Shown here: positions 9,801 through 17,996 of the stretch, piece after piece
How positions within the stretch are numbered: position 1 is the first letter of the stretch
Layout of the letters: every line of letters starts with the position of its first letter
NCBI GenBank assembly: GCA_964537925.1
Contig: CAZICV010000001.1
Span: 992,001-1,056,000, forward strand
From: SLDF01 sp964537925
GTDB lineage: Bacteria > Bacteroidota > Bacteroidia > Chitinophagales > Saprospiraceae
Direction: 5' to 3'
DNA length: 64,000 bases
The notes under the pieces: generated by a model
The model's database searches: none
The model's input: only the letters and a program-made list of their open reading frames with translations
Told to the model about the DNA's origin: nothing
Position numbers and translations under genes: made by a program

Positions 9801-10518
9801 GAAACTTGGAAGTCTCAAGCTCGGCGCCGCCGGAAAAAGTATTCGCAGGACCCTTGGTGGTAAGCGAGATGACACCACCGGAGACGTCTCCGTATAGCGC
9901 CTCGAGACCACCCGTGATCACCTGCATCTGTTCAATCTCAAACTGGGGAACCAGCGCTCCACGTACACGGATACCATCCACATAGTAGTTGGTGGCATCC
10001 GTACGGGATCCCCTCATCGCTACATCTTCGCCATCGAGCGTGGATATACCTGCAGTAGAGGAAGCGATCGCGTTGATGTTCTTCAACGGAAGCGCCCGTA
10101 TTTCTTCGGAAGTGATCGTTTTACCCTGGGTAGTGTTGTCCTGCTCGATCAGCGGCACTTTGTAAGCCACGATCTCGACACCGTCTATGACAATACCCTG
10201 AGTAAGCTTGACATTGAGAGGCACCACCTTACCGGCAAATACACGCACTTTCTGTACAAGCTGCGTCTGGTAGCCTACATATGCGACTTCCACATCGTAG
10301 TCACCGGGGTCCAGGTTGGATATGCTGTAATTTCCATCGAGGTCCGTCTCAACACCTGTTGTCTGAACGCCGTTTTTGAATAGGACCACAGCACAAAAAA
10401 CAAGTGGTTCACCGGTCTCGCTATCCGTCACTTTTCCCTGCAACGTACCGACATTCTGAGCAAAGGCACTGACGCCAAGGCCCAGGAAAACCACGACAAG
10501 AAGTAGATTTCGCATCAT
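6889..10518 (-). CDS. TonB-dependent receptor with carboxypeptidase-like regulatory domain
   Basis: Outer-membrane receptor of 1209 residues. Order of parts: signal peptide (1-20, ending VSAFAQ), a carboxypeptidase-D-like beta-sandwich (about 25-110, starting GTLQGKVTDSETGEP), a plug domain (about 130-245, with SSTAGIS, YYVDGIRV and GLEALYGDVSGG), then a long beta-barrel ending in an aromatic residue (LLFDF). The barrel has the usual TonB-dependent receptor loops with NPALKPERTIDYEVG near residue 920. No SusD partner is next to it, so a SusC-type glycan role is not supported; the partner is instead the large secreted protein downstream. The substrate is unknown; it may alternatively be a surface-assembly or signalling receptor. 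Confidence 0.92.
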   Translation of the reverse strand: MMRNLLLVVVFLGLGVSAFAQNVGTLQGKVTDSETGEPLVFCAVVLFKNGVQTTGVETDLDGNYSISNLDPGDYDVEVAYVGYQTQLVQKVRVFAGKVVPLNVKLTQGIVIDGVEIVAYKVPLIEQDNTTQGKTITSEEIRALPLKNINAIASSTAGISTLDGEDVAMRGSRTDATNYYVDGIRVRGALVPQFEIEQMQVITGGLEALYGDVSGGVISLTTKGPANTFSGGAELETSKFLDAYGYSEANLNLSGPIIKRNNQSILGFRVSGRYVHQDEDNPPATGVYAASEELINRLSANPVLLAGNAPYSATEALRASDVELLKARPNENRGQMDFTGRLDLRVSDAIDVSLSGSYRNFSNRFTPNGWGVFNWTRNPYQKGQSFRSNLRFRHRLGVGRSGGSDDSGARRASVIQNASYTIQVGFERDYRSEEDVIHGSNLFRYGHVGQFDFEWVPVFDTGQHSGFRRDLVRPYSRELYDYNPVLANYNNVLSAEQLLFFENYTNINGLRQVSVYNQSWGFHTNPGAVYNRYGRGEDNVFTLNVNASFDFLPGGSEKGRHSIQFGILHEQRVDRDYVVAPFALLNIARLSANLNINGLGVDLNNPVDTLDDGTIVYGKQLIEPAGDVKFYRAVRERFNAPLSEFFNVDGVNPDNLSLDLFSPRELTDQQLISFSGYDYLGNKLSSSVEFNDFFTARDRTTGERLFLVAPNKPIYQAFFLQDKFTFKDIIFRLGLRVDRFDANTKVMRDPFSLYNIMSAKDFYDAGLGGQRPSGVQDDWKVYVDGEGSNSVRAFRDGEQWYTGSGTQVNDGNVIWGGEIVTPRLYENVVNNIKSLDFDPNNSFEDYKPQVNWMPRIAVSFPISDEANFFAHYDILVQRPPSRAFESALGYYYFTEFISSPTNPRNNPALKPERTIDYEVGFQQRLTSASAIKLSAYYKELRDMIQIRQFLYVAPVNQYTSFDNLDFGTVKGFSFQYELRRTRNVQLTANYTLQFADGTGSDATSQSGIGTSQRGNLRTLFPLTRDERHAVKGVFDFRYDSGKRYNGPRWFGKDIFANAGFNFQFNAISGRPYTRRQRALPTGGEGFLGSINGARLPWNFSIDMRAEKTFRLNSPQAAKPINMTLSLRVLNLLDTRNIRGVYSVSGSPDDSGFLASADGAAVLRNHSQVGESLLNAGRTPEAYIDSYSWAVLNPGFYSLPRRIFLGLLFDF

Positions 10519-10607
10519 AATAGGTTCCTGTTTACGTATTATTTAGGCACTATAAAGGTGCAATGTTAAGCAATTAGGCACGAACAGCAAAGAAAATAAT
10601 AATCGGC

Positions 10608-10615
10608 CAAAGTTA
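10608..10615 (-). promoter_or_regulatory. Bacteroidota-type -7 element for the receptor operon
   Basis: The minus strand reads TAACTTTG, matching TAnnTTTG, about 90 nt upstream of the receptor start. I see no clear TTG at the usual 19-21 nt further upstream, so support is moderate. The rest of the 213-nt gap between the receptor start and the dehydrogenase stop holds nothing else that I can name. Confidence 0.4.
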
Positions 10616-10731
10616 AACTTCCATAGAACTTGCTTTGGCCTGTCCGCCTCAAAACAGAGATTGTTTTCCGCCATTCCGGCTTCACCTGTCCGCGCAACTC
10701 CTTTCTTTTCTGCTCATCAGTCTATTATACA

Positions 10732-11673
10732 TTATAATAGGTCCCCGAGACTGAGTTTGTCGATCAGTACTTTTGCGATTTTATATTTGGATTCATGTGT
10801 CCACCCCGCTATATGCGGCGTTAAAACAACATTATATTTACTGTAAAGCCGCTCGTACATGGCTGTCTCCGAGGCCGACCAGGCATGCACCTGCTCATTC
10901 TCAAAGACATCCAGGCAAGCGCCCCGGAGCTGCCCCGCGTCCAGCGCCGAAAGCAGCGCCTCTGTATCCACCACTCCTCCTCTCGATGTATTGATAAGTA
11001 TCGCACCATGCCTACAGGACGACAGAAACCTGGCGTCTACCATATGCTTTGTCTCCGATGTCAGGGGCACATGCAGGCTGATCACATCTGACTGCTGCAG
11101 AAGTGCGCTCAGATCAACGCATTCTGCAAAACGATAGGCGGGGTCCGAAGGCTGCCTGTACGGATCAAATCCCACGACTTTATTTTCAAATCCCTGCAAC
11201 AGCCTTGCAAAGGCAGTACCCGTATGACCCATACCTATGATACCCACTGTCCTGCCGGCCAGCTCTCTCCCCCGCATAGCCTCTCTCTGCCATTTTTTAC
11301 CGCGGATCTGCCTGTCTGCCTCCGGCAGGTTGTTCAGAAGCGCCAGCAGCATACCCAGCGCATGCTCTGCCACAGCCTGCATATTGCCTTCGGGCGAATT
11401 GATCACAGCAATGCCACGCTCTGCCGCATAGGGCTGGTCGATGATCTCCAGCCCGGACCCCAGCCGCGCTACAAACCGTAGCTTCACGCCGCACTCAAGG
11501 AAACGGCGGTCGGCCGGTGTCCGGCTGTTGATCACTACTCCGTCGAACGCCGCAATACATTCCAGCGACTCTTCGCGGCTGATCGCAGGCAGGTAAGTTA
11601 CTTCCCAACCCGCCGATTCAAATCCCGCCACCAGGTACGGGTCCACTCCGTCGGCTATCAGCACTTTTTTCAT
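10732..11673 (-). CDS. D-isomer-specific 2-hydroxyacid dehydrogenase (SerA-like, no ACT domain)
   Basis: NAD-dependent 2-hydroxyacid dehydrogenase, 313 residues from the chosen ATG. The start at MKKVLIADGV is preferred over an upstream ATG at 11715 because the family begins with this beta strand. Visible parts: the catalytic-domain motif LGSGLEIID, the Rossmann motif GIIGMGHTG, the substrate-site SRGGVVDTEALL containing the conserved Arg/Gly, and the catalytic histidine in LTPHIAGWT near the C terminus. There is no regulatory ACT domain. Phosphoglycerate is one possible substrate, but the second, closer SerA relative at 51402 makes another hydroxyacid just as likely here. It is a single gene diverging from clpB. 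Confidence 0.85.
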   Translation of the reverse strand: MKKVLIADGVDPYLVAGFESAGWEVTYLPAISREESLECIAAFDGVVINSRTPADRRFLECGVKLRFVARLGSGLEIIDQPYAAERGIAVINSPEGNMQAVAEHALGMLLALLNNLPEADRQIRGKKWQREAMRGRELAGRTVGIIGMGHTGTAFARLLQGFENKVVGFDPYRQPSDPAYRFAECVDLSALLQQSDVISLHVPLTSETKHMVDARFLSSCRHGAILINTSRGGVVDTEALLSALDAGQLRGACLDVFENEQVHAWSASETAMYERLYSKYNVVLTPHIAGWTHESKYKIAKVLIDKLSLGDLL

Positions 11674-11822
11674 ATTGCCATACATTGTAAGCGCCAATCT
11701 GTCATGAGAAAACACGCTGGACTGTCAAATTTTCGTAATCCGTTTGCGCCCTTTCTATTGGCCCTTTATTTGATAAAAGTAAATTAGTAATGCAGAATTC
11801 AATACGCTAAAATACATTCATC

Positions 11823-14510
11823 ATGACACTGGATAACTTCACTATAAAATCTCAGGAAGCGATCGCGAAGGCCCAGGAGATCGCTTCTGATCTCGGGCAG
11901 CAGGCAGTTGATTCGCCACACCTGCTCAAGGGCATACTTGAGACTGATGAGCATGTACCTGGTTTTCTCTTCCAGAAAATGCAGGTCAATCTGCCGGCAC
12001 TGAAGAACAAGCTTGACCAGGCGGTGCGTAGCTACCCACGAGTAGAAGGCGGCAGCAAACAATACCTCAGCAATGACGCTAACCAGGCGCTCGCCCGCGC
12101 CAAAAAACTGCTTTCCGAATTCGGCGATGATTATATCTCGCTGGAACTGATGCTGCTCGGCATTCTTCAAGGCACCGACAAAGGAGGCAGATTACTGAAG
12201 GATGCGGGTGTAAAAGAAGAAAACCTGCGCACAGCCATCCAGGAACTCAGGAAGGGGCGCAACGTAACAGACCCTGGCACCGATAATCAATATAATGCAT
12301 TGAAGAAATTTGCCATCAACCTGAACGAGCGTGCAGCCGAAGGTAAACTCGACCCCATCATCGGCCGCGATGAAGAGATCCGGCGCGTACTGCACATCCT
12401 GTCGCGCCGCAAGAAGAATAACCCGATACTCATCGGAGATCCGGGCGTAGGCAAAACAGCCATTGTAGAAGGTCTCGCCTGGCGGATAGTAGAGCAGGAC
12501 GTACCTGAAAACCTGCTTACCAAGAAGATCTTCATGCTGGACATCGCAGCGCTGATCGCAGGAGCCAAATATAAAGGAGAGTTCGAAGAACGACTCAAAT
12601 CAGTCATCAAGGAGGTGACCGAATCAAACGGAGAGATCATCCTCTTCATCGACGAGATCCATACCCTGATAGGAGCAGGCGGCGGAGCAGGCGCCATGGA
12701 CGCCGCCAACATCCTCAAGCCCGCACTGGCCCGCGGCGAACTGAGGACAGTGGGTGCAACGACGCTGGACGAATATCAAAAGTACTTTGAGAGTGACCGG
12801 GCGCTGGTACGCAGATTCCAGACTGTACTGATCGAAGAGCCCAGTGTAGAGGATACCATCTCCATCCTGCGCGGACTACAGGAGCGGTACGAAGTATATC
12901 ACAAGATAGACATCCTGGATGAAGCCCTTATTGCTGCGGCCGAGCTTTCCAGCAGGTATATTGCCGACAGGCACCTTCCCGATAAGGCGATCGACCTGAT
13001 CGACGAAGCGGCCGCCAAGCTCCGCCTGGAACTGGACTCCGTCCCGGAGAAAGTGGACGAACTGCAGCGCAGGGTACGCCAGCTGGAGATAGAAAAGGAA
13101 TTCATCAAACGCGAGGACGACGAAAAGAAAGCAAGACTTATCGCAGAACAACTCGCGGATTCACGTGAGAAACTTGACTCAGTAAAAGCTGCCTGGCAAA
13201 ATGAGAAGGAGATCGTTGACACGATCCAGCATATCAAAAAGGATATGGAGGAGATGGAACTGAAGGCACAGCGCGCCGAACGCGAAAGCGACTACGAGAC
13301 CGTAGCCAAGATCAGGTACGGAGAATTGAAGGAGAAGGAGGCCATGCTGCGTGTCAGCGAGGAGAAACTGGCACAGCTTCCGGCCGACCAACGGTTTACC
13401 AATCAGCAGGTCACTGCCGATGATATAGCTTCTGTAGTATCCCGCTGGACAGGTGTACCGGTCAGCAGGATGATGCAGACGGAGAAAGACCGCCTGCTCA
13501 ACCTGGAAAAAGAGTTGAGTAAACGGCTGATCGGCCAGCAAGAAGCCGTACAAGCCGTATCAGATGCTGTGAGACGCAGCAGGGCAGGCATGGGCGACGC
13601 CAAACGCCCTATTGGCTCCTTCCTCTTCCTGGGCCCTACCGGTGTGGGCAAGACGGAACTCGCCAAAGCCCTCTCGCAGGTACTATTTGACGATGAAAAA
13701 GCGATCACACGCATCGATATGAGCGAATACCAGGAGAAACATACCGCGTCACGGTTGATCGGAGCTCCTCCGGGATATGTCGGTTACGACGAAGGCGGTC
13801 AGCTGACCGAAGCTGTAAGACGCAGGCCGTACAGTATCATTTTGCTGGATGAGATCGAAAAAGCCCATCCGGATATCTACAATATCCTGCTGCAGGTACT
13901 GGATGACGGACATTTGACCGACAACAAGGGAAGAGTGGCCAATTTCAAGAACACCATCATCATCATGACATCCAATATGGGCGCCGAGACGATCCTGGAG
14001 AATTTTGAAGATCTCAAAGAACTGGGCGACAACAAGAAGGCGGAGATCATCGAGACGACCAAGCTCGAGGTATTTGAATACCTGAAACAGAATATACGGC
14101 CCGAGTTCCTGAACCGCATCGATGAACAGATCATGTTTCTCCCGCTTACCAAAGAAGAGATCCGCCAGATCCTCGAACTACAACTCAACCAGGTCCGTAA
14201 AAACCTGGACAAGCAGGAGATACGCATCGAGCTATCGGAAAATGCCTTACGATTGCTCACGGATCTCGGCTATGAACCCCAGTTCGGTGCACGGCCGATG
14301 AAACGCGTCGTGCAGCGTGAGCTCGTCAATCAATTGTCCAGGTATCTGCTGGCGGGTACGTATGGACCGGGTGACACGATCTATATAGATGCCGACTCAA
14401 AAGGACTGAAATTCCAGGGCGCCCCGGACGGAAACGCCGCGCAGGCCGTCAGTGAACTACTCAGTTCTGTTGAAGAAGATCCGGAAGACAATGATTCGGA
14501 GCAGGAATAA
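11823..14510 (+). CDS. clpB: ATP-dependent disaggregase ClpB
   Basis: Hexameric AAA+ chaperone that threads aggregated proteins, working with DnaK. At 895 residues it is slightly longer than the usual 860, owing to an acidic C-terminal tail of about 30 residues (ending DPEDNDSEQE). Order: N-terminal Clp repeat domain (1-150), first AAA+ domain with Walker A GDPGVGKT near residue 213, coiled-coil middle domain (about 415-530), second AAA+ domain with Walker A GPTGVGKT near residue 612 and the pore motif GYVGY, then the sensor-2 region. The middle domain distinguishes ClpB from ClpA/ClpC. I see no obvious CIRCE-type heat-shock repeat in the 100 nt upstream. Confidence 0.97.
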   Translation: MTLDNFTIKSQEAIAKAQEIASDLGQQAVDSPHLLKGILETDEHVPGFLFQKMQVNLPALKNKLDQAVRSYPRVEGGSKQYLSNDANQALARAKKLLSEFGDDYISLELMLLGILQGTDKGGRLLKDAGVKEENLRTAIQELRKGRNVTDPGTDNQYNALKKFAINLNERAAEGKLDPIIGRDEEIRRVLHILSRRKKNNPILIGDPGVGKTAIVEGLAWRIVEQDVPENLLTKKIFMLDIAALIAGAKYKGEFEERLKSVIKEVTESNGEIILFIDEIHTLIGAGGGAGAMDAANILKPALARGELRTVGATTLDEYQKYFESDRALVRRFQTVLIEEPSVEDTISILRGLQERYEVYHKIDILDEALIAAAELSSRYIADRHLPDKAIDLIDEAAAKLRLELDSVPEKVDELQRRVRQLEIEKEFIKREDDEKKARLIAEQLADSREKLDSVKAAWQNEKEIVDTIQHIKKDMEEMELKAQRAERESDYETVAKIRYGELKEKEAMLRVSEEKLAQLPADQRFTNQQVTADDIASVVSRWTGVPVSRMMQTEKDRLLNLEKELSKRLIGQQEAVQAVSDAVRRSRAGMGDAKRPIGSFLFLGPTGVGKTELAKALSQVLFDDEKAITRIDMSEYQEKHTASRLIGAPPGYVGYDEGGQLTEAVRRRPYSIILLDEIEKAHPDIYNILLQVLDDGHLTDNKGRVANFKNTIIIMTSNMGAETILENFEDLKELGDNKKAEIIETTKLEVFEYLKQNIRPEFLNRIDEQIMFLPLTKEEIRQILELQLNQVRKNLDKQEIRIELSENALRLLTDLGYEPQFGARPMKRVVQRELVNQLSRYLLAGTYGPGDTIYIDADSKGLKFQGAPDGNAAQAVSELLSSVEEDPEDNDSEQE

Positions 14511-14551
14511 ACCCTGGTCTCCGGAGAGGCTATCAATTTTAATTTAACTGT

Positions 14552-14591
14552 CGAAAAAAGGGCTTTGCTGTGGTGGCAAAGCCCTTTTTCG
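14552..14591 (+). terminator. rho-independent terminator of clpB
   Basis: A long stem, CGAAAAAAGGGCTTTGC against GCAAAGCCCTTTTTCG, with a 7-nt loop and a T run inside the right arm, about 40 nt after the clpB stop. The A run in the left arm means it could also act on the minus strand. Confidence 0.8.
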
Positions 14592-14658
14592 TAGCACGAT
14601 TCCCTGATCCTGCCCACCGGGTCCTGGTTGGTTACTTTACAGATCGGATTAATCCTGT

Positions 14659-15468
14659 TCAGGGCAGCAACCTGCCCAGGGCATCCGCTTCTGCAGGCAG
14701 AACAGCTGTAAAGCGCTCTCTGAAAAGCACAAAATAACTGATTCCCATAGCGAGAGGATCCAGGTCTTCATAACCATATCGCTGCAGTATCAGCGCAGTC
14801 GGAAACCGGCTGACGACTTCCAGGTCAGGTAAATGCGCTATGCTGATCGCAGGATAGTTCAGCCGGGGATTACACCGGACCCACACTCTGGCAAACTCGT
14901 ACAGCGCAGTATTGAAATACTGATCCGGTTCTTTCAGCGACGCCGCTATATGCTGCAGAGAGAACAACAGTACTTTGTCCTCCTCGTGCATCTCCGACGC
15001 ATGCAACTGGGTAAACCGGGGACTGGGAAAGCTGCTTTTGTATAAGACGATCCGCTCGTAAGGCTCCAGCAGAAAGCTCTGCTGCCTGAGTGTCAGCCAC
15101 ACCGGGTGCAGTGCTACCATCGCTTTGATGTCTACACCGTCCGGCAAACCCTGGAACTGAAAGGCCCTGCCCCTTATATACAACATCAGCCTGGTCTCGA
15201 ACAGCCGTGAATCAGCCGGTGAAAGTTCACTGAGCATGGGCCAGTACAATGAGATCAATGCCCTGAGACGATGATCCATTTTTGGCGGATAGCGTTTCCA
15301 CCACCACCAGTCGATCTGCGGGGACAGTACATAAATTACAGCCATCAGTATGACGGGAATAGCTGCATAGATAGACATATAGACCCAGTCATGCTTCCAG
15401 ATCAACACGCCTAGTACGGCTACAGCTATAAAACAAGGTATGTAGAGTAAGCGCGAAAGTTGCATCAC
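14659..15468 (-). CDS. MtfA-like membrane protein lacking the zinc-site histidines
   Basis: A 269-residue protein with two N-terminal membrane segments (about 8-24 and 30-48) and a soluble part that follows the layout of the MtfA (DgsA anti-repressor, gluzincin-like peptidase) family. The segment ETRLMLYIRGRAF with FQGLP (91-109), the V-AL-P block at 118-123, and IVLYKSSF (140-147) line up with the family. Where MtfA has HExxH, this protein has YEFAR (190-194), and the downstream DPxE ligand motif reads DPLAMG (237-242). The glutamate E191 remains but the metal ligands are gone. It is therefore probably not an active zinc protease and may be a binding or regulatory relative. It stands alone between clpB and tRNA-Phe. 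The family assignment is by eye from remembered family patterns. Confidence 0.65.
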   Translation of the reverse strand: MMQLSRLLYIPCFIAVAVLGVLIWKHDWVYMSIYAAIPVILMAVIYVLSPQIDWWWWKRYPPKMDHRLRALISLYWPMLSELSPADSRLFETRLMLYIRGRAFQFQGLPDGVDIKAMVALHPVWLTLRQQSFLLEPYERIVLYKSSFPSPRFTQLHASEMHEEDKVLLFSLQHIAASLKEPDQYFNTALYEFARVWVRCNPRLNYPAISIAHLPDLEVVSRFPTALILQRYGYEDLDPLAMGISYFVLFRERFTAVLPAEADALGRLLP

Positions 15469-15545
15469 ATAAATATAGGTTTATTCTACCGTCGGGCCAT
15501 TGAAGGCATCCTTTCAACACCGAAAGGATTTTTTTGCACAAACTG

Positions 15546-15576
15546 TTTGCGATAATCCCCGGTGAACATATATTTG
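15546..15576 (+). promoter_or_regulatory. tRNA-Phe promoter (Bacteroidota -33/-7)
   Basis: TTTG at 15546-15549, a 19-nt spacer, then TATATTTG at 15569-15576. Both boxes and the spacing match the primary sigma factor consensus of Bacteroidota. The predicted start is near 15583, about 25 nt before the mature tRNA. Confidence 0.8.
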
Positions 15577-15606
15577 CAGTCCCTTAGAGGGCATCCTCTT
15601 ACGGAT

Positions 15607-15679
15607 GGTACCTTAGCTCAGTTGGTAGAGCACAGGACTGAAAATCCTGGTGTCCCTGGTTCGATTCCTGGAGGTACCA
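15607..15679 (+). tRNA. tRNA-Phe (GAA)
   Basis: A 73-nt cloverleaf: acceptor stem GGTACCT/AGGTACC, D-arm with AGCTCAGTTGGTAGAGC, anticodon stem CAGGA/TCCTG around the loop CTGAAAA (anticodon GAA), and T-arm with GGTTCGATTCC. The discriminator is A and the CCA end is not fully encoded. It has its own promoter and terminator. Confidence 0.97.
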
Positions 15680-15684
15680 CAAAA

Positions 15685-15717
15685 AAAGCCTCGTGTGTTA
15701 CACGGGGCTTTCTTGTT
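15685..15717 (+). terminator. terminator of the tRNA-Phe transcript
   Basis: Stem AAAGCCTCGTGT/ACACGGGGCTTT with a 3-nt loop and one G-U pair, starting 6 nt after the tRNA and followed by a T-rich stretch (TCTTGTTTCT). Confidence 0.75.
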
Positions 15718-15802
15718 TCTACCGGACACGACCGGTGTCGCTCTCTTTCCGACCGGGTAAAAGAGTGGCGCTCAAAAGCCCGCACCGGCGCTATAAGCTA
15801 TC

Positions 15803-16198
15803 TTAGTTGCTCTTTGAGTCTGCCCAGAGCTGGAAAGATGGAATCAATACCTGGAACTCTGTCTTGTCGTCGATACGCTCCATGAGAAAGATACCGTCCA
15901 TCCTGCCAATTTCGCTCATGAGCGGGCACCAGGAGGTATATCTGTGGGTGCTCCCTGGCTCAAGCACAGGCTGCTGCCCGACGACCCCTTCGCCTTCGAC
16001 TTCGCGAACGCCGTTCAGCGAATCAAAGATGAACCAGTGACGGCGCAGGAGCTGCACCGTAAAATCACTTTTGTTCTCTATCTCTATTTCGTAGGTAAAC
16101 AGATACTTCCCCGATAGGGGTTCCGAGTAGCGCGGCTGATAAAAGCACTCTACGCTGATCTGAATGCCATTGGTAATCAAGGTCTCCATCCTGTTCAA
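15803..16198 (-). CDS. apaG: ApaG-domain protein
   Basis: Small beta-sandwich (fibronectin-III-like) protein of the ApaG/DUF525 family, 131 residues. The name comes from Co2+/Mg2+ efflux phenotypes, but the biochemical role is unsettled. Typical motifs are seen: YLFTYEIEIEN, QLLRRHWFIFDSL (about residues 49-61), VEGEGVVGQQP, and YTSWCPL. The first three codons may be untranslated, since a second ATG lies at 16189. It is last in the yicC-gmk-apaG unit, 2 nt after the gmk stop. Confidence 0.92.
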   Translation of the reverse strand: MNRMETLITNGIQISVECFYQPRYSEPLSGKYLFTYEIEIENKSDFTVQLLRRHWFIFDSLNGVREVEGEGVVGQQPVLEPGSTHRYTSWCPLMSEIGRMDGIFLMERIDDKTEFQVLIPSFQLWADSKSN

Positions 16199-16200
16199 AA

Positions 16201-16788
16201 TTAGCGCTTCAAAAATCCATGTACAAGATTTTCCGCTTCTTTTAACGCATCGATCAGCACATCGTTGTGGAGTATATGATCAAAACGACCGGCGTAGGAA
16301 AGCTCCTCGGTAGCCTTGCCGATACGCCTTTCCAGGCTGGCGGGGCTTTCCGTATTGCGGCTGCGCAGGCGATGAATCAATATTTCCAGCGAAGGCGGTT
16401 GTACAAATACCGTGAGACATTGCTCGCCAAACTTCCTCTTCAACCGCAACGCTCCCTGCACATCAATATCGAACACGATGCACTTGCCGAGGCCATGCAG
16501 CCGCTCTATCTCGCTGTGCAGCGTACCGTAAAACTGCCCATCGTAGACTTCCTCCCATTCAGCAAATGCACCCTCTGCTATTTTCTGCTGGAACTGCAGC
16601 GCCGAAAGAAAATAATAGTCCCTGCCCTCTTCTTCACCGTCGCGGCGTTGCCGGGTGGTGGCGGATACTGAAAAGGCCAGCTGCGCGAAATGTTGCAGGA
16701 GATGACGTACAATCGTCGTTTTGCCGGCTCCCGAAGGAGCAGTAAACACCAACAGGCAAGGCCGGTCCAGGGCTGAAGAACCGGTCAT
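16201..16788 (-). CDS. gmk: guanylate kinase
   Basis: Phosphorylates GMP to GDP with ATP in purine nucleotide metabolism; cytoplasmic. The P-loop reads APSGAGKTT (about residues 17-25). The GMP-binding part is shown by SATTRQRRDGEEEGRDYYF and then GTLHSEIE, and VFDIDVQGALRLK is the conserved core strand. The 195-residue length is normal. Its start overlaps the yicC stop by 4 nt (ATGA), and the yicC-gmk pair is conserved in many bacteria. Confidence 0.96.
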   Translation of the reverse strand: MTGSSALDRPCLLVFTAPSGAGKTTIVRHLLQHFAQLAFSVSATTRQRRDGEEEGRDYYFLSALQFQQKIAEGAFAEWEEVYDGQFYGTLHSEIERLHGLGKCIVFDIDVQGALRLKRKFGEQCLTVFVQPPSLEILIHRLRSRNTESPASLERRIGKATEELSYAGRFDHILHNDVLIDALKEAENLVHGFLKR

Positions 16789-17660
16789 ACGATATTGGCA
16801 AGTTGTTCTTTGACTTTCTCGAGCTCGTCCTTCATAGCCACTACCGTCCGCTGAATGTCTGCGTCTGATGCTTTGGCCCCGAGTGTATTGATCTCCCTTC
16901 CTATCTCCTGGCTGATGAAATTCAGCTTCCGACCCTTGGACAATTCATTTCCCTGCAACACTTCCAGGAAATACCTGCAGTGCTGTTCCAACCGGACTTT
17001 CTCCTCCGTAATATCCATTTTCTCCAGGTAGAAAAGCAGCTCCTGTTCGAAGCGGTTGGCGTCTACCTGGTCCCTGGTCAGCTGGCTGTTGACCAACTGG
17101 CTAAGCCGCTCACGTACCCGTACGATACGAGCTCCTTCAAACGGAGCCACTTCCAGCAGGTACTGGAGTATCTGCCCGATCCGGTGTTCAAAGTCACGCC
17201 TGAGGATCGCGCCCTCGTCCTGCCTGAACTTTATGAAAGCGCCAAAAGCCTCCTGGAATATCGCTTCGATCTCAGCCCACTCTTCCTCGTTTTCGACCGC
17301 TTCTCCCGTATGTACCACATTGGGGATGCGCAGTATTGCCTGCATCATATCACCCTGGGGAGCGCCCAGCTCCTCGGCCAGTTCACGCAACTCTGTATAA
17401 TATTGCCTGAAAAGCGGTTTGTTGAGCTGCAGCGCATCATCACCGTAAGGTGTCCGGATCTCTATACTTACATCTATCTTGCCCCTGTCAGCATCGTCCT
17501 GCAGCCATTTGCGTACCTGGATCTCGCGATCCCGATAACCGGAAGGCAGTTTTACCCTGAAATCGGAGCCCTTGGAGTTGACCGCACGTATCTCCACAGT
17601 GATCGTTTTCTCACCTACGGTCCTGCTGGCGCGCCCAAAACCGGTCATTGACTGTAACAT
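16785..17660 (-). CDS. yicC: YicC/YloC-family endoribonuclease
   Basis: A 291-residue member of the YicC/YloC family, reported to act as an endoribonuclease. The signature start MLQSMTGFGRA is intact, followed by VEIRAVNSKGSDFRVKLP. The C-terminal DUF1732 block (RKLNFISQEIGREINTLGAKASD) contains the conserved QE-REINT residues. The ORF is first in the operon with gmk and apaG; a -7 box sits 24 nt upstream of its ATG. Confidence 0.93.
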   Translation of the reverse strand: MLQSMTGFGRASRTVGEKTITVEIRAVNSKGSDFRVKLPSGYRDREIQVRKWLQDDADRGKIDVSIEIRTPYGDDALQLNKPLFRQYYTELRELAEELGAPQGDMMQAILRIPNVVHTGEAVENEEEWAEIEAIFQEAFGAFIKFRQDEGAILRRDFEHRIGQILQYLLEVAPFEGARIVRVRERLSQLVNSQLTRDQVDANRFEQELLFYLEKMDITEEKVRLEQHCRYFLEVLQGNELSKGRKLNFISQEIGREINTLGAKASDADIQRTVVAMKDELEKVKEQLANIV

Positions 17661-17683
17661 AATAGAAATGAATGTCTGAGCGG

Positions 17684-17691
17684 CAAAGATA
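17684..17691 (-). promoter_or_regulatory. -7 element upstream of yicC
   Basis: The minus strand reads TATCTTTG (TAnnTTTG), which would place transcription start about 17 nt before the yicC ATG. A -33 TTG at the correct spacing is not seen. Confidence 0.45.
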
Positions 17692-17996
17692 ACAAAAGGG
17701 ACTGCGTGCGAGACAGATCGCCGGGTTATCTTCTCTCCCTGGGCGGACTCAAAGTCATGCCATATCAGAGCCCGGCCTATGCCTGTACGGTAGCCACTGG
17801 TGTATTATACATTGGTCTTCTGGATATGTACCGGCCGGTTCTACCTGATACGGCTGATACTCTCCCAGGCCCACGGACGATTGCAGGCCCCGATCTGCAT
17901 AAATCCGCAAAATACAGCCACAAAAAATACGTGTTTTTACGTAGTCAATTTGCGTATTTCTACGCATACATCCTTCACCGAAGCGCCATAGCTTTG

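Noticed and set aside
15562..15885. 107-codon open frame on the plus strand
   Set aside because: It runs through tRNA-Phe and its terminator and then opposite apaG.
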